A DNA stretch of 64,000 nucleotides from Synchiropus splendidus (taxonomy: Eukaryota; Chordata; Actinopteri; Syngnathiformes; Callionymidae), in contig NC_071334.1 of assembly GCF_027744825.2 (NCBI RefSeq), positions 68,608,937-68,672,936 on the forward strand. Direction: 5' to 3'. This document shows, in pieces, positions 1 through 46,343 of the stretch. Positions within the stretch are counted from its first letter, which is position 1. Each line of letters begins with the position of its first letter. Position numbers and translations under genes: made by a program. The notes under the pieces were generated by a model. That model made no database searches. It worked only from the letters and a program-made list of their open reading frames with translations, and had not been told where the DNA came from.

Positions 1-626
1 GTAAAGTGACAATGCAGTGTAAAGAAGCATCACATGAATGTGTCACATGTCACATCAGGAGAATGGGGCGACTGAAAGATTCTTTTGTTGGCACGTGATT
101 ATAACGCTGCAGCTGCAGCCGAGTCTTTATCACGTTAGCCCTAGCATCTGACCAGCTGCACAGATTCCTGCTGACTCAGCAGCTTCCTCATTTCCTGCCC
201 AAATTTAAATCCTTGTTTTGACTTGATTATCAGGTGCACACCAATAGCAATTATTGTTCACTATTATTGTTTAACGTTTTGCAGCATCATGAAGCTCTCT
301 ATCTCACTGAAAAATGACTAGAACTTGTTTTCTCTTCTAAGACTTCTTTTCTCATCAACATGTCCAGCCAAGCTAAGCAGGTGCTGTCTTTCCTCCTCCT
401 TCACTACAAATGCAGCATGCTCTGAGCTGTGGTATCGTAATGGTAGCTCATGGTTCCAGTTTTGAATGATTGGCTTGTGGTACTTACTGATTGATCGGTC
501 CATCGATTAGCTAAATGATCCATTTTCCTCCTCTTGCTGAGGTCAGATCATAGGGGCAGCTGTTCAAGACAAGAAACGGGGACATCTCTTTCTTTAAAGA
601 TATTTTTCAATCATGAAGTCATCTTC

Positions 627-655
627 AAATAGCACATGCCACGCATGTGCTATTT
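627..655. repeat. Perfect inverted repeat (hairpin)
   Basis: Arms AAATAGCACATGC (627-639) and GCATGTGCTATTT (643-655), 13 of 13 paired, with a 3-base loop. Function unknown; the stem is short for a microRNA precursor. Confidence 0.75.
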
Positions 656-1234
656 AAACAAACAAACCTGCAAGCATTCCCAGAAAACAGTAACCACAGA
701 CAGCTTTCATGCAACAGAAGCAAACACACATCACACACGATGGTGAAGAAAAGTGGAACAAAGACCGCTGAGGTGGGCAGAAACTCCAGGCTTCTGAAAC
801 AATTCAGCTGCGGGAGTATGAGAATTTCTGAAGCTTCAGTGACCCAAATTTGTATACAGCTGCGACTCCGACCCAGTGGACCCAGCTATCAGGCCGGTCC
901 TCTACTTCCTCAGCTCACAATTGGAATCATTCCAGGTTCCGGCTTCACAATCTCATCTCAGTTTCCTCACATTCAGCCTTGGTGACGCGTGGAACCACAG
1001 CTGGCCCCTCCAGGTGACCACAGTGTAGATAAGACAACCTTCTCCACAACGGCGGTCCGGGTCCAGTGGGCAGTCCTGAGTCATACAAGTGACTTGTCAA
1101 TAGAGAACTGACATCTTGTGACTGTGGAGGATGACCGCTGGAGTTTCCACTTGTGACAGTTGAGCACAAGACGACTTGTCAACAGAGTCAGCACACAGCC
1201 TGGAGGCAGCACACGCACCTTTCCTCTCCTCACC

Positions 1235-1375
1235 ATGGAAGTCAGCTTGTGCTCGCTGCGCTCGGAGGCCGTGGGCGCGGTGAAGACGGCGCTGATATCA
1301 GCGGACAACCTGCAACTCTCTCTGAAGACGGAGATCAGTCAGGAAGAACGGGCCCTCACACGCGCGGACGGTAGC
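1235..1375. other. Unidentified coding-like segment
   Basis: An ATG in a strong context (CACCATGG) at 1235 opens a + frame reading 'MEVSLCSLRSEAVGAVKTAL' with GC-rich third positions. The opposite strand is also open and ends at a good donor (ATG then gtgagg). I match neither reading to a known protein, and no acceptor or donor makes it part of ap3b1. It may be a first exon of an unrelated transcript or chance. Confidence 0.15.
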
Positions 1376-2250
1376 CCACAGGATGCGCACAAAGCCGGGT
1401 ACTGTAGTCTGCCGCCTCACAGAGCATGTGCAGTTGATCTTTTGAACCTTGGAAGCTTTACATTCCCGTCTGGTTCAGAGTTGAATGAATTCACGAACAG
1501 CGTGTTTGGTTTCACTTTGAACTGTGAAGGATGAGGATCAGCAACTTCAAATGCACTGCTATCTCCGACTGGCTCAGAGTCGCCAGGGCCGGCTCACCAT
1601 TACGCAAACTGCTGCTGGTAAACAAGCTATATTTGTTTCTGCCACAAAAATTCTGATGCAGCTTGTTGAAAACAGTGGAAGGGTGATTGGGTGAGGGAAG
1701 ATGTGGCTATTACACTGCGGACCCGGGCCCATCTTTGCAGGTTTGAGGGGCTCTCTTGGTGACCCTGTTAAACACTGACAACACACTTCAGTCAGTGAAG
1801 TCTTCATGATGAAGTGGGGCTTCTTCAATACCACTGACTCTTCCTTGTGAGGCACTTGCACTCTCACACCAGTCAGTTCCATGAGGGAAGCAGTGAAGCA
1901 AACCACTAGCTGTTCAGCATTGTGTGTCCTCGCTAGCAGTGGAATGGTGTCATGTGAGTGTGAATAGAATGGAGCTGACAAGAAGAAATGTGCTGAGGGC
2001 AGACGTGCATTTTAGTGAGTTAACCAGGGCAAGCTTCAGTGAACCTGTTCTGGGGCTGTACCTCTCATGACTGTCCATCCTGATAAAATCCTCTAAAATA
2101 ATTTTAGTTGCTGAACGTCCTCCAGCTCTTCTGAGGGAATATAAAGGTCAACTGAATGATCATATGTCAAGGGTTACCTTGTTCTGTCCCAGGGCGTCAC
2201 CCCAGTTCACCACCTCACTAGTCCTGGAGACATCTTTGCTGCGCTTCACT

Positions 2251-2370
2251 GAGGTTCTGCTCTGAGTCTCTCCTGGAGGACTGAGTTTCTCCCTCTTGGA
2301 GAGGCCAGACAGGTATAAGTCTTGCTATTTGGGTTGCTCCAAATCTGGTGACCACCGGTGAGAGGGGTCA
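2251..2370 (-). mobile_element. Rex3/RTE-like LINE fragment, antisense
   Basis: Matches, by eye, the segment of the common teleost LINE that in antisense reads 'CTCTGAGTC...GGATGACTGAGTTTCTCCCT' through 'CTGGTGACCA..GGTGAG'. The same segment recurs more clearly at 31612-31735. Strongly decayed, no open frame. Confidence 0.5.
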
Positions 2371-2988
2371 CGGCACAGACACTGAGTCCACATTTTTGAA
2401 GATGCAGCACTGACACAACTGTACACTCACATCTAACATGACTTGTGTCGTGCTACTTGCACTCAAGTAGTTGCTGATGTCAGCCACCAAAGCGGCTTCC
2501 CCCTGCCTCTCTGGTCACAAAAAAAAGTGTCCGGGGTTAGCCGTCATCTCTGGGTCGATCAGAGCCTTCAGAGACTCGTGGATACTTGCTACTATCAGCT
2601 TCTTTTCCATTTCACTTGTTCGTAATGTGGGTTGGATAAGAGCTGTGGGAAGACCTGGAGCGGCACATTCGGACTGAACTTTTAACCCCCTCCTCCCTCT
2701 TTATCACTAAACCTTTCTGCCCAGCTCTTTTCAGTTTGCTGTGTCACACAGGTGATGTAAACACATGGGTTTCCCTCCTCCCAAAGTGGTAATTTACCAT
2801 AGATGTTAATGAGTAGTTTTTAATCTTCAGTCTAATTCTCTGTGACCTTTCTGGGGTGAGTTGTTCCAGTTCCTCCAGACTGAAAACAAACTGACTCTTC
2901 ACTTGTAATCCCCTTCCAGAAGCACTTTTCTCACAACACCTGCAGGTGAGTGGAAGCTAAAGATGCTAACTCTGTTCCCCGCCTACAG

Positions 2989-37213
<34,225 letters not shown>

Positions 37214-37640
37214 GGCTCTGCCCCCCCCTCCTCGACCCCGCCCACCTCTAGAGCAGGTACAGGAGAGCCACTGAACGGCTTATTCCACATCACATTCTTC
37301 AGGCTGAAGCAGAACATTATGACCGCCCAGTGTTGCGCACCCTCTGCGGTGGACAGTGCCAGCTCCTCCGTTCTCTGTTGTGATCTTTCCCAGACAGTCA
37401 GTGGTCGTCCTCTTCAATTAACCCAACATCGCCCGGTCTCTCTGCAGACTTCTGGTTTCTCACGTCAGTGAAGTCAGCGAGTCAGATCTGCTCTCTGTTA
37501 GCAGGCTGGTCGCCTTGTTGTGGCTCGTTCATGCGAGTAGGAGCCAGAACCTGGCGTGCTGGCCAAAGTGCCTTCCTGCTGAATCACTTTTCTCAGTTTG
37601 TCCTCCTCAACAATAAAAATGGAACAAAAGTCTCTTGGCC
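37214..37640 (+). other. ap3b1: ap3b1 3' untranslated region
   Basis: Non-coding sequence between the stop and the first good polyadenylation signal. A short UTR of about 400 bp is plausible for a teleost gene; the exact cleavage base cannot be read. Confidence 0.6.
37612..37617 (+). terminator. Polyadenylation signal AATAAA
   Basis: Canonical AATAAA 399 bp after the stop, followed within about 40-60 bp by a GT/CT-rich stretch that could be the downstream element. It is the first AATAAA after the stop. Confidence 0.65.
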
Positions 37641-38190
37641 TCCAAGGCGTCGGTCTCATCGTGCCTCTGTCCAACGCCCGCTTCCTGTTTGGTTCCTCAG
37701 TGGCGGCTCACTCGTGTGTCAAAACGGCCTCGATCCGTGAAGGCGTTTTCTAATCCAGGATCATCTCATGAGCATCCACTGTTCTGTGGCTGAGCGTCCC
37801 ATTTACCACCCAAAATTTACCCCAACTGTCCCCAATCACAAACCTCAGTTCGTGTCGTCATTTTACTGTGACCTCGTGTGTTCTGTTGCGGCAGTTTCTA
37901 CGGAGGAAATCAGCGTTGGTCCTCGGAGATCAAACTATTCGTCCACAGTTCAGAGGTGGCTGGGATGACCTCTGCTGGTTTGGGAGTAAATCAGAGTGCT
38001 GCATGATGACCCCGGGTCACTCCGAGAGTCGCCTCCCGCAGGACTCCAATAGTATGGTCAGTAAAAGTCCACCTCTCAGCGCTCTGGTGTTTATTCCAGA
38101 AGTTAGGATCAGATTATCACCTGGATTAACTGAGATGCCTCGAGTCACATGATCTCGCAGATTTGAGACTCCAAAATGACAATGCTGACC

Positions 38191-38211
38191 TGCGTGTGCC
38201 CGTGTGCGCGC

Positions 38212-38242
<31 letters not shown>

Positions 38243-38252
38243 TGTGTGTGTT
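38191..38252. repeat. TGCG/TG alternating tract
   Basis: About eight TGCG tetranucleotides flanked by CG and TG dinucleotides. A purine-pyrimidine alternation prone to Z-DNA. Confidence 0.9.
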
Positions 38253-39089
38253 TTCCCTCCCTCATGTTGTCACCTGCTGTAATGGAGTCGCTGCTGCTGT
38301 CAGGTGGAGCGGCCTGCCTCCACTTCCCGTCACCGCGGTGATGGCTTGATCCCGTTCCTCTACGGAGTTTGGCTCCGCATCGTGACAAGTGCTCAGACGT
38401 GTCCTGTCATGTGACTCAGAAAATCCTACTGTTAGCACTGACAGGTGGAGATAACCACCGTGGTGTGTTGGAGCCAACAGTGATGCTATTGTTATTGTGA
38501 AGAAAGGTGCTCGTGCGGCCTCTGCTGCCACCAGCAGGGATGGAGGGGTAATGACATGCTGGGCTACAAATACTGACACCAACTGTGAAAATACTGATTC
38601 ACAAGTGTAGATGTTCAAGACTAGGGTTTCTCCAGGAGCACTGTCATACCTGGAGTGTCGGTGCCTTTGGTTCCGGCGGCTGCTCCGGGTCATTATTCGA
38701 GTTTTTTTTCCGCGCCCTTCTTTGCAGCGCTCTGACAGACGACTTCATGTTTCCCCTCTGAAATGTTCAGTGGCTCATTAGCAGACAGACACACTTGACT
38801 CTGCTGATTTTTCACTTTCTCCCGTCCCGCACTGATCAATCTGACGACGGAATATCTGCCGAGGAGCCGGATGCTCGTGTTGCTGTGGGCAGCACGTCGC
38901 AGTCCGATGCTCAAGCTCTCCTTCCACGCCGATAATCACTTTGTGGATCAATCTGAGCTTTGGCTGCTGAGTTCGCCACTGAAAGACTCGCTGTCGTCGC
39001 TAACTTTAAGTTAGCATGACATGTTTGTCAGTCAGTGGTGACTAGAAAATGTAATTCTAAATGGGGCGAGGTTGAAGGGTCCCCTCCCA

Positions 39090-39180
39090 CAGTCTGAAAA
39101 ACATACAGAAATTCATTCTATAGATTGTCCTGTGGTGGACTGGACTCCTGTCCAGGGTGTCCTCTCACCTCAACCTGAGT
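39090..39180 (+). mobile_element. Decayed teleost repeat, 3' part
   Basis: 'GTGGTGGACTGGACTCCTGT' followed by 'CCAGGGTGTCCTCTCACCTC' matches the tail ('GATGGACTGGCGACCTGTCC', 'AGGGTGTACCCCGCC') of the fish repeat family seen at 6661. Confidence 0.5.
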
Positions 39181-39386
39181 CCAACCTGATGTGTATCATC
39201 GAGTCTTTATCTTGGTGCACATGTGCAACTCTAATTTAAGGTGGAATTACAGGTGTCTCAAATGAGATTCCAGCGCAGTGTTTGGATTCTGACTTGGAGA
39301 TCTCAGTCGTCTGGTTGGTACTCGGAGCGCAACCAGCGCTCCAGAGAGCAAAGACTCGCCGGCTCAGGTGGTTGTTGCGACTGTAG

Positions 39387-39400
39387 GTTGTCATGGAAAC
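39387..39400 (+). promoter_or_regulatory. RFX X-box-like site
   Basis: GTTGTCATGGAAAC fits the RFX X-box pattern (GTTGYC, two-base spacer, RGMAAC) apart from small deviations in the right half. Confidence 0.35.
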
Positions 39401-39554
39401 TCTCGGGTGCTCAGAGAACAGCTGAGCTCCTACGTCCAACCCCTGGTCCGTGGGCCTCAGGAGGGTGGACTTCTGCTTCCCCGGCGCTGAGGCCTGCTCT
39501 TTGGTTCCGCAGCAGTTTCCTAGAGCTGCTGACGGATGTTTCGCACAACAAAAG

Positions 39555-39804
39555 CGTGTGTGTGGGCTTGTTTATATTGCCTTGTGAGGACCAATTTTGA
39601 CAAAACACTATCCTCGTGGGGACCTTTTGCTGGTCCCCACAGGTCCAAACCTGAATTTGAGGATGAAGACTTCAAGATAAGGAGACGTTAACACTGGCCT
39701 GGTGAAGGTGAGCCACGTGTTTTGGAGGGTTAGGTTAAGGGCTGAGGAAAGCATCATGGCAATGAGAAACCTCACATGTCCCCACAGTGTGTGTGTGTGT
39801 GTGT
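39555..39804. mobile_element. 'CTTGTGAGGACC / GTCCCCAC' interspersed repeat, copy 1
   Basis: Begins GTGTGTGTGGGCTTGTTTAT and CTTGTGAGGACC, contains 'GGGGACCTTTTGCTGGTCCC' and 'GGTTAGGTTAAGG', and ends with 'ATGTCCCCACA' and GT dinucleotides. A second copy lies at 57457. The pattern is widespread in fish genomes; its class is unsettled to me. Confidence 0.65.
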
Positions 39805-39944
39805 ACGCTCTTGGGGGGTCGCTTTAAGAAACCTGCCTTTAATTAGCCTGCGATTGCGCTTTGAAAAGCGCTGGAGTGCATTAAAACCTGATCAGCGCAG
39901 ATGGAGAGCGCAGAGTGAAAGTGCGCCTCGCTCAGAGGTAAACA

Positions 39945-39963
39945 AGCGCGCGCGCGCACACAC
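39945..39963. repeat. CG/CA alternating tract
   Basis: GCGCGCGCGCGCACACA, Z-DNA-prone. Confidence 0.85.
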
Positions 39964-40350
39964 TGCTGTGATTTATTTGTGACACTGTTGACGGCATGAG
40001 GCGAGTTAACAGAAGCTAATAAGTTAAAAGCGGCAGTGGGGGTCGCTAAAGTGCTCCGTCCTTCTTCGCGCCGCCAATTTGTCGCCCTAAAAAGCTCGGG
40101 TCTTAAACGGGCCGACGGAGCCGCCGTGATTCACGCACAAAAGCAGCCGGCTCCTCTGCGCGTCTGCACCTAATGAAGACGCGTGTGCCGTAAAAGCCGC
40201 TCGCAGAGTGGCCCTCCGCTGCCCCCCACCTCCCCGCCACAAGACGCTCTCGTGTCGGCCTCTGGCGAGGATAAAAGCCTGACGTCAGTCACCGAGCACG
40301 AGCTCTTAGCGCCAAAAAGTTCTTGAAAGTTTGAGCTGACATTGTCGCGC

Positions 40351-40377
<27 letters not shown>
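40351..40377. repeat. CTG triplet repeat, 9 units
   Basis: Nine uninterrupted CTG units directly before the polypyrimidine tandem array. Confidence 0.95.
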
Positions 40378-40380
<3 letters not shown>

Positions 40381-40381
<1 letters not shown>

Positions 40382-41408
40382 TCTTCCTACCCCTTATTCG
40401 ATCTTTTTCTCGTCTTCATCTCCCACTCGTCTCCTCTTATCTTCGTCTGGCTTGACCACCTCATCCTTCTTATCTTCACCCTCTTCTTATTCCTCCTCTT
40501 CCCCACCCTCCTCCTCTGCCAAATTTTCCTCCTACTCCTCCATCTTCACTCTCTTCATCCTCCTTTTCCACCTCTTCTTAATCCTCTACCTCCTCATCAC
40601 CTCCGTCTTCTTCCTGTTCTTTCTCCTATTTCTCCTCCATCTTCACCCTCTTCATCCCTCTTTTCTACCACCTCATCCTCAGCTTCTGCCTCTTCCTCCT
40701 CCTTACCTTCTCCCATCCTCCTCTTCCTCACTTTCCTACTCCTCCAAATTTTCCTTCTTATCCTCCTCCTACTCCTCCATCTTCACTCTCTTCATCCTCC
40801 TTTTCCACCTTCTCTTAATCCTCTACCTCCTCCCCCCCTTCTTCACCTTTACCCTCCTATTCCCTACCTTCTTCCTCCTCTTCCTTCTCCTATTTCTCCT
40901 CCATCTTCACTTTCTTCATCCCTCTTTTCTACCTCCTCATCCTCAGCTTCTCTCTCTTCCTCCTCCTAACCTTCTTCCATCTTTCTCTTCCCCACCTTCC
41001 TACTCCTCTAAATTTTCCTCCTTATCCTACACCTACTCCTCCATCTTCACTCTCTTCATCCTCCTTTTCCACCTTCTCTTAATCCTCTACCTCCTCCTCA
41101 CCTTCTTCCTCCTCCTCTTCTTCACCTTTACCCTCCTATTCCCTACCTTCTTCCTCTTCTTCTTTCTCCTATTTCTCCTCCATCTCCACTCTCTACATCC
41201 CTCTTTTCTACCTCCTCAGCCTCACTTCTCCCTCTTCCTCCACCTTACCTTCTCCCCATCCTCCTCATCCTCACACCCACCTCCAAATTTTCCTCCTCCT
41301 ACTCTTCTTCCATCTGCATCCTCTTTTAAACCCCCTCTGTATCCTCCACCTCCTCCTCTTCCTCACCTTCTTCCTCGCCCTCCTCCTCCTCCTCCCACCC
41401 CTCCCGTC
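40381..41408. repeat. Polypyrimidine higher-order tandem repeat
   Basis: About one kilobase of nearly pure C and T on the + strand. The anchor AAATTTTCC recurs at 40521, 40746, 41010 and 41285 (225, 264 and 275 bp apart) with matching surroundings such as 'CTCCATCTTCACTCTCTTCA' and 'CCTTTTCCACCTTCTCTTAA', so it is a tandem array of a long unit built from CCT/CTT. The long open frame across it (40452-41462) arises because pyrimidine-only codons cannot be stops; it is not a gene. Confidence 0.9.
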
Positions 41409-43359
41409 ACTTGTTTCCCTTGTGTTGTGCTCCTCCAGTGGTGTGTCTCTACATTGTTGTAATCTTAAACTAACAAGATTAGCGCTGTAATCCAGCCTCA
41501 CATCTGTTGTCAGCCAAAGTGGCTCAGGCCTTCAGTCCCTTTCAAATGTTAACTGTCGAGTTCCTGAAGCTGCTTAAAGTGTTAATTGGCTGATAGAGTC
41601 CATTTATCTAATCCCCCAGTCTCTCGGCTGAAGCGCCGACCCTCCAGCGCTGCGGGTGGATTTGGGTGAAGTGGCTGACTGCGTCTCTATTCAAATATTT
41701 CCATATGACAACTGCTCCCATTAGAGTCCGGTCACTCTCCAGCGAGGAGGCCCGCGAGGCGTTCGTGGCCCACACAAAAGATCCGTCCGCGGCATTTAAC
41801 TCTGCAAAAGGTCCGGCCCGCCCCTCGGAGCTCCTCTCAGGGGATTAGTGGAGGGATCAGGGAGGAGAACTGGGGTCCACGGCTGCCGCCTCCAGTCCAG
41901 ATCTCTTCCCTGCCCGAGCGCGTTCGGCACCGTGGAAATGAGATGTGCATTTAAATCCAGGCGCCTGCCGGGAACCAGCATCCGGCCGAGGCTGGGTTAA
42001 TTACGGGCTCGATGGCCGCCACATCTGCGAGCTGGAGACCCCCCGACTCCACCCGAGCTCCGGGGAGGATTTTTAAACGCCACATTAGCATTCAGATGAG
42101 GCCTCTGGGTGAGGCGGAGATCAGGTCTCACAGCTGCAGGTCACCACTGGAGGCCGCTGTCAACACCAGGACCGAAACCACGCAACAATCCGAAACATAA
42201 CCCACTTCCATGCACACGGACGACTCACATACCTGTCAACTTATTTTCCCTGTATTCTGTACGTTTTTTTTACAATTTCAAATCATGTGCGCCGTACAAC
42301 GACTTTTATACGGGAAAAAATAAATTAGAATAAAAAATTCCCACTGACATTTCACGCCAGGCCGATATCGACTCGCCAGTTTCGGATCCAAAACGGATCG
42401 TCTCGTCTCCCTGGGAGCTGACGACGGTCAGCGCATCATACCAGCAAAAGTTCTCCTCAATCACACATTTATTTTTCTTGTTGTTTCGGCTTTGACGATA
42501 GGAGTGTTGTGTGCGTATGTGCCTTGCACTGCGGCCCACATCCATTGTTTTGAATTGTGTTGCAAGAGGAATCCTTCAGAGAAGAATCATTGAGGTAACC
42601 GCGGAATATTGGGAATGACCACCGAGTAAGAAGAGAAGAGTACAAGGATGAGGCCGTCATCTAAAAGAATGGAAGTCTCTTCAAGGTGAATATGCTGGCT
42701 GGATTAAATCTGTTCCATTGTAAAAAGCATAAACTCTCTGTGAGAGTAGATTTTGCAACTTTGGTGAAACATCAAGATTTACATTTGTAATCAAAATATG
42801 TCTAATATGTATAAAGTGATTGAACTATTATTTATGTTAAATATGTGGTGTGTATTTTTGTAGGAGTTTGCTTGTCGGAAAACCGAGGCGGCGATGGTCA
42901 TAAAGCAGAGCCTCGCACACGACTACGGAAAAATGATTTGTTTCAAAACATGCTGCACATGGTAGATGTAATGCAAGAGCTTTTATATATATATCTTATC
43001 TTTGCTATCATTTTCCAGTACGTTGTCGGTCTTGCTGTGATGTAAATAGTAATAATAAAATATTGAAATGTGCCGCGGTCGTGTTTGTAAGGTTTCTTTT
43101 CAATGTGTAAGGGGAATTGCAGCGCTTTATAAGAGGAGTTATTGGCAGAGGTTTGACAGATATGGACTCAGAATACGCACTGTAATACAATCACATGACA
43201 CTAAACACACATCACAGCAACAGCTGCTCCCTGGACACAACACCACTCTCTCAATAGTTCCACACATTTGGGTGGAGTTGCCAGAGTGCACGCGCCTCAG
43301 GTGAAGACCCTTTGGTCCACCACTGCAGGTTGACTCCATTAAACTGGACTGCCATGTTG

Positions 43360-43385
43360 GTGTGTGTGTGTGTGTGTGTGGTGTG
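43360..43385. repeat. TG microsatellite
   Basis: About 13 GT units. Confidence 0.95.
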
Positions 43386-44038
43386 CGAGTGCGTGAGCAT
43401 GTCGGCCCTGGCGGCTTTTACCTGAGCGTCGCAGCAGGTGACCTTCCCCATAATTCAGCGGTGCGACAGCCGGGCCCTTCACACACCGATAATTTGATTA
43501 CAACAGCATCTGTAACTTGGACGAACATGTGGCGCGAGGTCGCGACACACGGCCGACGCTTTCTCCTCCTTCATCCGTGTTTTTCACTGCTCACTTCTGG
43601 CTGCCCTTCAGTTCCACACAACCGCTGCTGTTTTTATTTGCTTCCATTTCAACAATTCGTTTTTTCTTATCAGCTGCCAACAAATGAAAAAAACATTTTT
43701 TTCAATTTTATACATCGCTTTTTTTGTACTAAAATGTTTTGCACACTTTTTTCTGATGCAAAATACTTTTTTTCACATTATTTTGCTTGATTTGTTTTGA
43801 CTCTCAACTTCAGATGTTCTCTCTATTATGTTTTTTTTTTAACTTATTTCATTCTTTCTGATGCATGATTTTGCATATTTTTAATGCCAATTTTATTTTT
43901 CTTCTCTTTTCTACCCGAGGCCGTACAGCACCTGAACACATCATGGGTAGCCAGAGGAGACTCTCCACTCAGCGGTTTATCAAACCTGATTCTCGTCTTT
44001 GTGTCGAATGACTCATAAATCAAGTTTAGAAGGCTAGT

Positions 44039-44051
44039 TGACCTTTGACCT
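44039..44051 (-). promoter_or_regulatory. DR1 nuclear-receptor element
   Basis: TGACCTTTGACCT, i.e. AGGTCAAAGGTCA on the - strand, the exact consensus for HNF4, PPAR/RXR and COUP-TF. Only the motif is seen. Confidence 0.45.
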
Positions 44052-45973
44052 TTGTCAGTCCTGCGATCAGCATTTTCAGTTTATTCACGCGCAGATGGCG
44101 GTTAATTAAGCACGTTGGCGAGGTCAGGTGTGATGGGTTCATGGTGGAATCCCCCTCCTCCCCTGAGCTCTGTCATCTGCCTGGCGCTCGGATGAGAGCC
44201 TCTTCTTCATCGTCAGATCATGTGAAGGTTCCTCTGCTCAGAAAGAAAAAAAGCAGGTGTTTGATCCCGTGGTCCTCAAGTTTGTCTGGAGTGAGACAAG
44301 TTTCCGACAGACGAGTGTCGTGGCTCCGTCGTGTCCAACTATCTAGCTTGTCAATGCGATCATGAAGTGTTTTCAGGCAAATATGACCTGTGAACGGCGA
44401 GGAACGCAACACCCAAGATTCCTGTCGAGATTCTTCATGTGAACCTTTTGGCGCCACACAGACCGTCACGTGCTGGTGAGGTGAGATCAACACAATACAG
44501 CGATGATGACTTCAGTAGTGTCCCGGGATGCGTTCACTGCCCGCATGCCAACACAGAGCGCCGTGTTTGTGCATGACTTCCTGACACGGTGGAAACAAAG
44601 CGGCGCCGGAGCGGGTTTGTTAGCTCGGCTAATTTGTGGTGCGAAATGTAAAACACGAATTTATAGTTTTGGTTTCGCCCCCGACGTGATGAGCGTGTCA
44701 CGCCGCGGTGCGAGCTGCGCGTGAGCGGAGGAGCGTGGCGCCGTGTTTGAACTTGTTACTTTGTCTTTTAATCAAACGCTGGCTGGTGTCAGAACAAACT
44801 ATTTTCTCCATGAATCTCGCCGGTTCCACTTCACCGGCCGGTCCTTGAGAAAGCTCGCTATCCTTGTCCCCTCAACCCCCCCTCAGCTGGAGAGACCCGA
44901 AAGATACATAATGATGATCACCTGATGCATTTAAACAGCTAATCCAGAGACCACCCCCCCACAAACCACCACCACCCCACTCCCACAAATTAGAGTGCAA
45001 AACAGGCCAGGCCCGGGAGGCGTGTTCATGGCTGCTGTTTGTGATGGATCACATTCATTTACCTGCTCTGATCCGGTGAAACGACTCGTGCCGAGTTTGT
45101 CCCGAGCTGCTGAGCCGTGCTGCGTTCACTGACACCCCAACGATGTCTGATCATTTCACACTCAATTGTGGCCCAGGTAATGAAGAAATCTGTCAGCGAA
45201 TCAAAAGGCTGTTATCCAAGAGCGGAGCTCAAAACTCAGTCATGTTCCACGCCTGGTTTTACCAGTCACCTGAAAAGGGCCCTGTCCAGCCCTGAGGTCA
45301 GGACTTCCTCTGACTTCACCACTGTCAAATCAGTTTTTCACAAGTGACTGCAGCATTCGTTTTTTTCTGTTGGATTCATTTAGATTTTGTAGGACTCCAT
45401 TGTTTTTGTTGCATTTTTTTTTATCCTATTTTTTCCCGTAGGATAAATAAACATTCTATTAGAAAAAAAAAAAAAACAATTGTTAAAACAATGATTATTT
45501 ATTAGCATAAATAGTTTCCAGCTACACAATAAATGAAACATGTAATTTATGTAAAAATGTGTGTTTGCAATGACAAAAGTTGTTAAATATAAATTTAAAA
45601 ATCAGTCTTGGGGGGTGAAAGTTCCAAAATTATTCTAAGTAATGAATAATTCCCGTTGAATTGATAAACATAAGGGCATTTAACTTCACAGACTCTCATG
45701 AATTATGAAAATGTTTAACACTTCTACAAACAAATCAAACAATAAACACAACAGTAAAGTACAACTTTCGACAATAGCACGAATATCAACTTTTAAAATT
45801 CGTAGTGCAGTTTGTGAGCGCGCTCACCCGTGCTGCGTTTACTGACACCCGGGATAACAAAAGACTCTTCACTACCTAACGTTAGAAGAACACAGTTCAC
45901 CGTCAACACTTTGTCACGGAGCGTCGCTGCAATTACGCCGCTGATCAATTGATTTAACCCGCAGGTGGGGGGG

Positions 45974-45996
45974 TGCGCGCGTGTGCGCGCGCGCGG
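45974..45996. repeat. CG/TG alternating tract
   Basis: GTGCGCGCG and GTGTGCGCGCGCGCG, preceded by seven G. Confidence 0.85.
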
Positions 45997-46316
45997 CACC
46001 GCGTCGGCGGTATGATTTATCGCGCTGGGACCCGGGCCGCAGTTTTTCGGGCGGCCCTGTCCGAACCCATTTCTGCGCAGCCATCAGCCGTGATTAAACA
46101 CCTGCTGTTGCCGGGGAACAAAGCCGCGAATCCGATGTGTGTTTGTGACACCGGCGCTCTCGGCCAATCACGGCGCTGCGTTTTTTTCCTCCACGGGACG
46201 AATTCTCAAACATATTTTTCTAATTTATGGGCGGACTATAAATCAAAATTAAGCCGGCGGACAACGAAATATACATCAGGGCAAAGAAGAGAGGGGAAAG
46301 TGACAATGAAGGAGGC

Positions 46317-46343
46317 AAACACACGCGCACGCGCACACGCGCA
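46317..46343. repeat. CA/CG alternating tract
   Basis: AAACACACGCGCACGCGCAC and CACGCGCAG, Z-DNA-prone. Confidence 0.8.

Larger units (their letters stand above)
1..2988. other. Upstream flank or first intron of ap3b1
   Basis: The expected first coding exon (text like 'FGLFSSDLKK') is not found here, so this is probably intron 1. It holds a perfect 13-bp hairpin (627-655), a coding-like stretch of unknown identity (1235-1375) and an antisense LINE fragment (2251-2370). I recognise nothing else. Confidence 0.5.
37641..40350. other. 3' flank of ap3b1, no gene seen
   Basis: Contains a CG/TG tract (38191-38252), a GC-rich block (38700-38960), a decayed repeat (39090-39180), an RFX site (39387), a 'GTCCCCAC' repeat (39555-39804), and a GC-rich block with a CRE (39820-40340). 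Confidence 0.55.
41409..44900. other. Intergenic, no gene seen
   Basis: GC-rich blocks with TAAT cores (41500-42130, 44590-44900), a TG microsatellite (43360-43385), a T-rich stretch (43600-43910) and a perfect DR1 nuclear-receptor site (44039). Nothing protein-like. Confidence 0.55.

Noticed and set aside
40452..41462. 336-codon open frame rich in Ser, Leu and Pro
   Set aside because: It lies on a polypyrimidine tandem repeat, where stop codons cannot form; no domain and no splice context.
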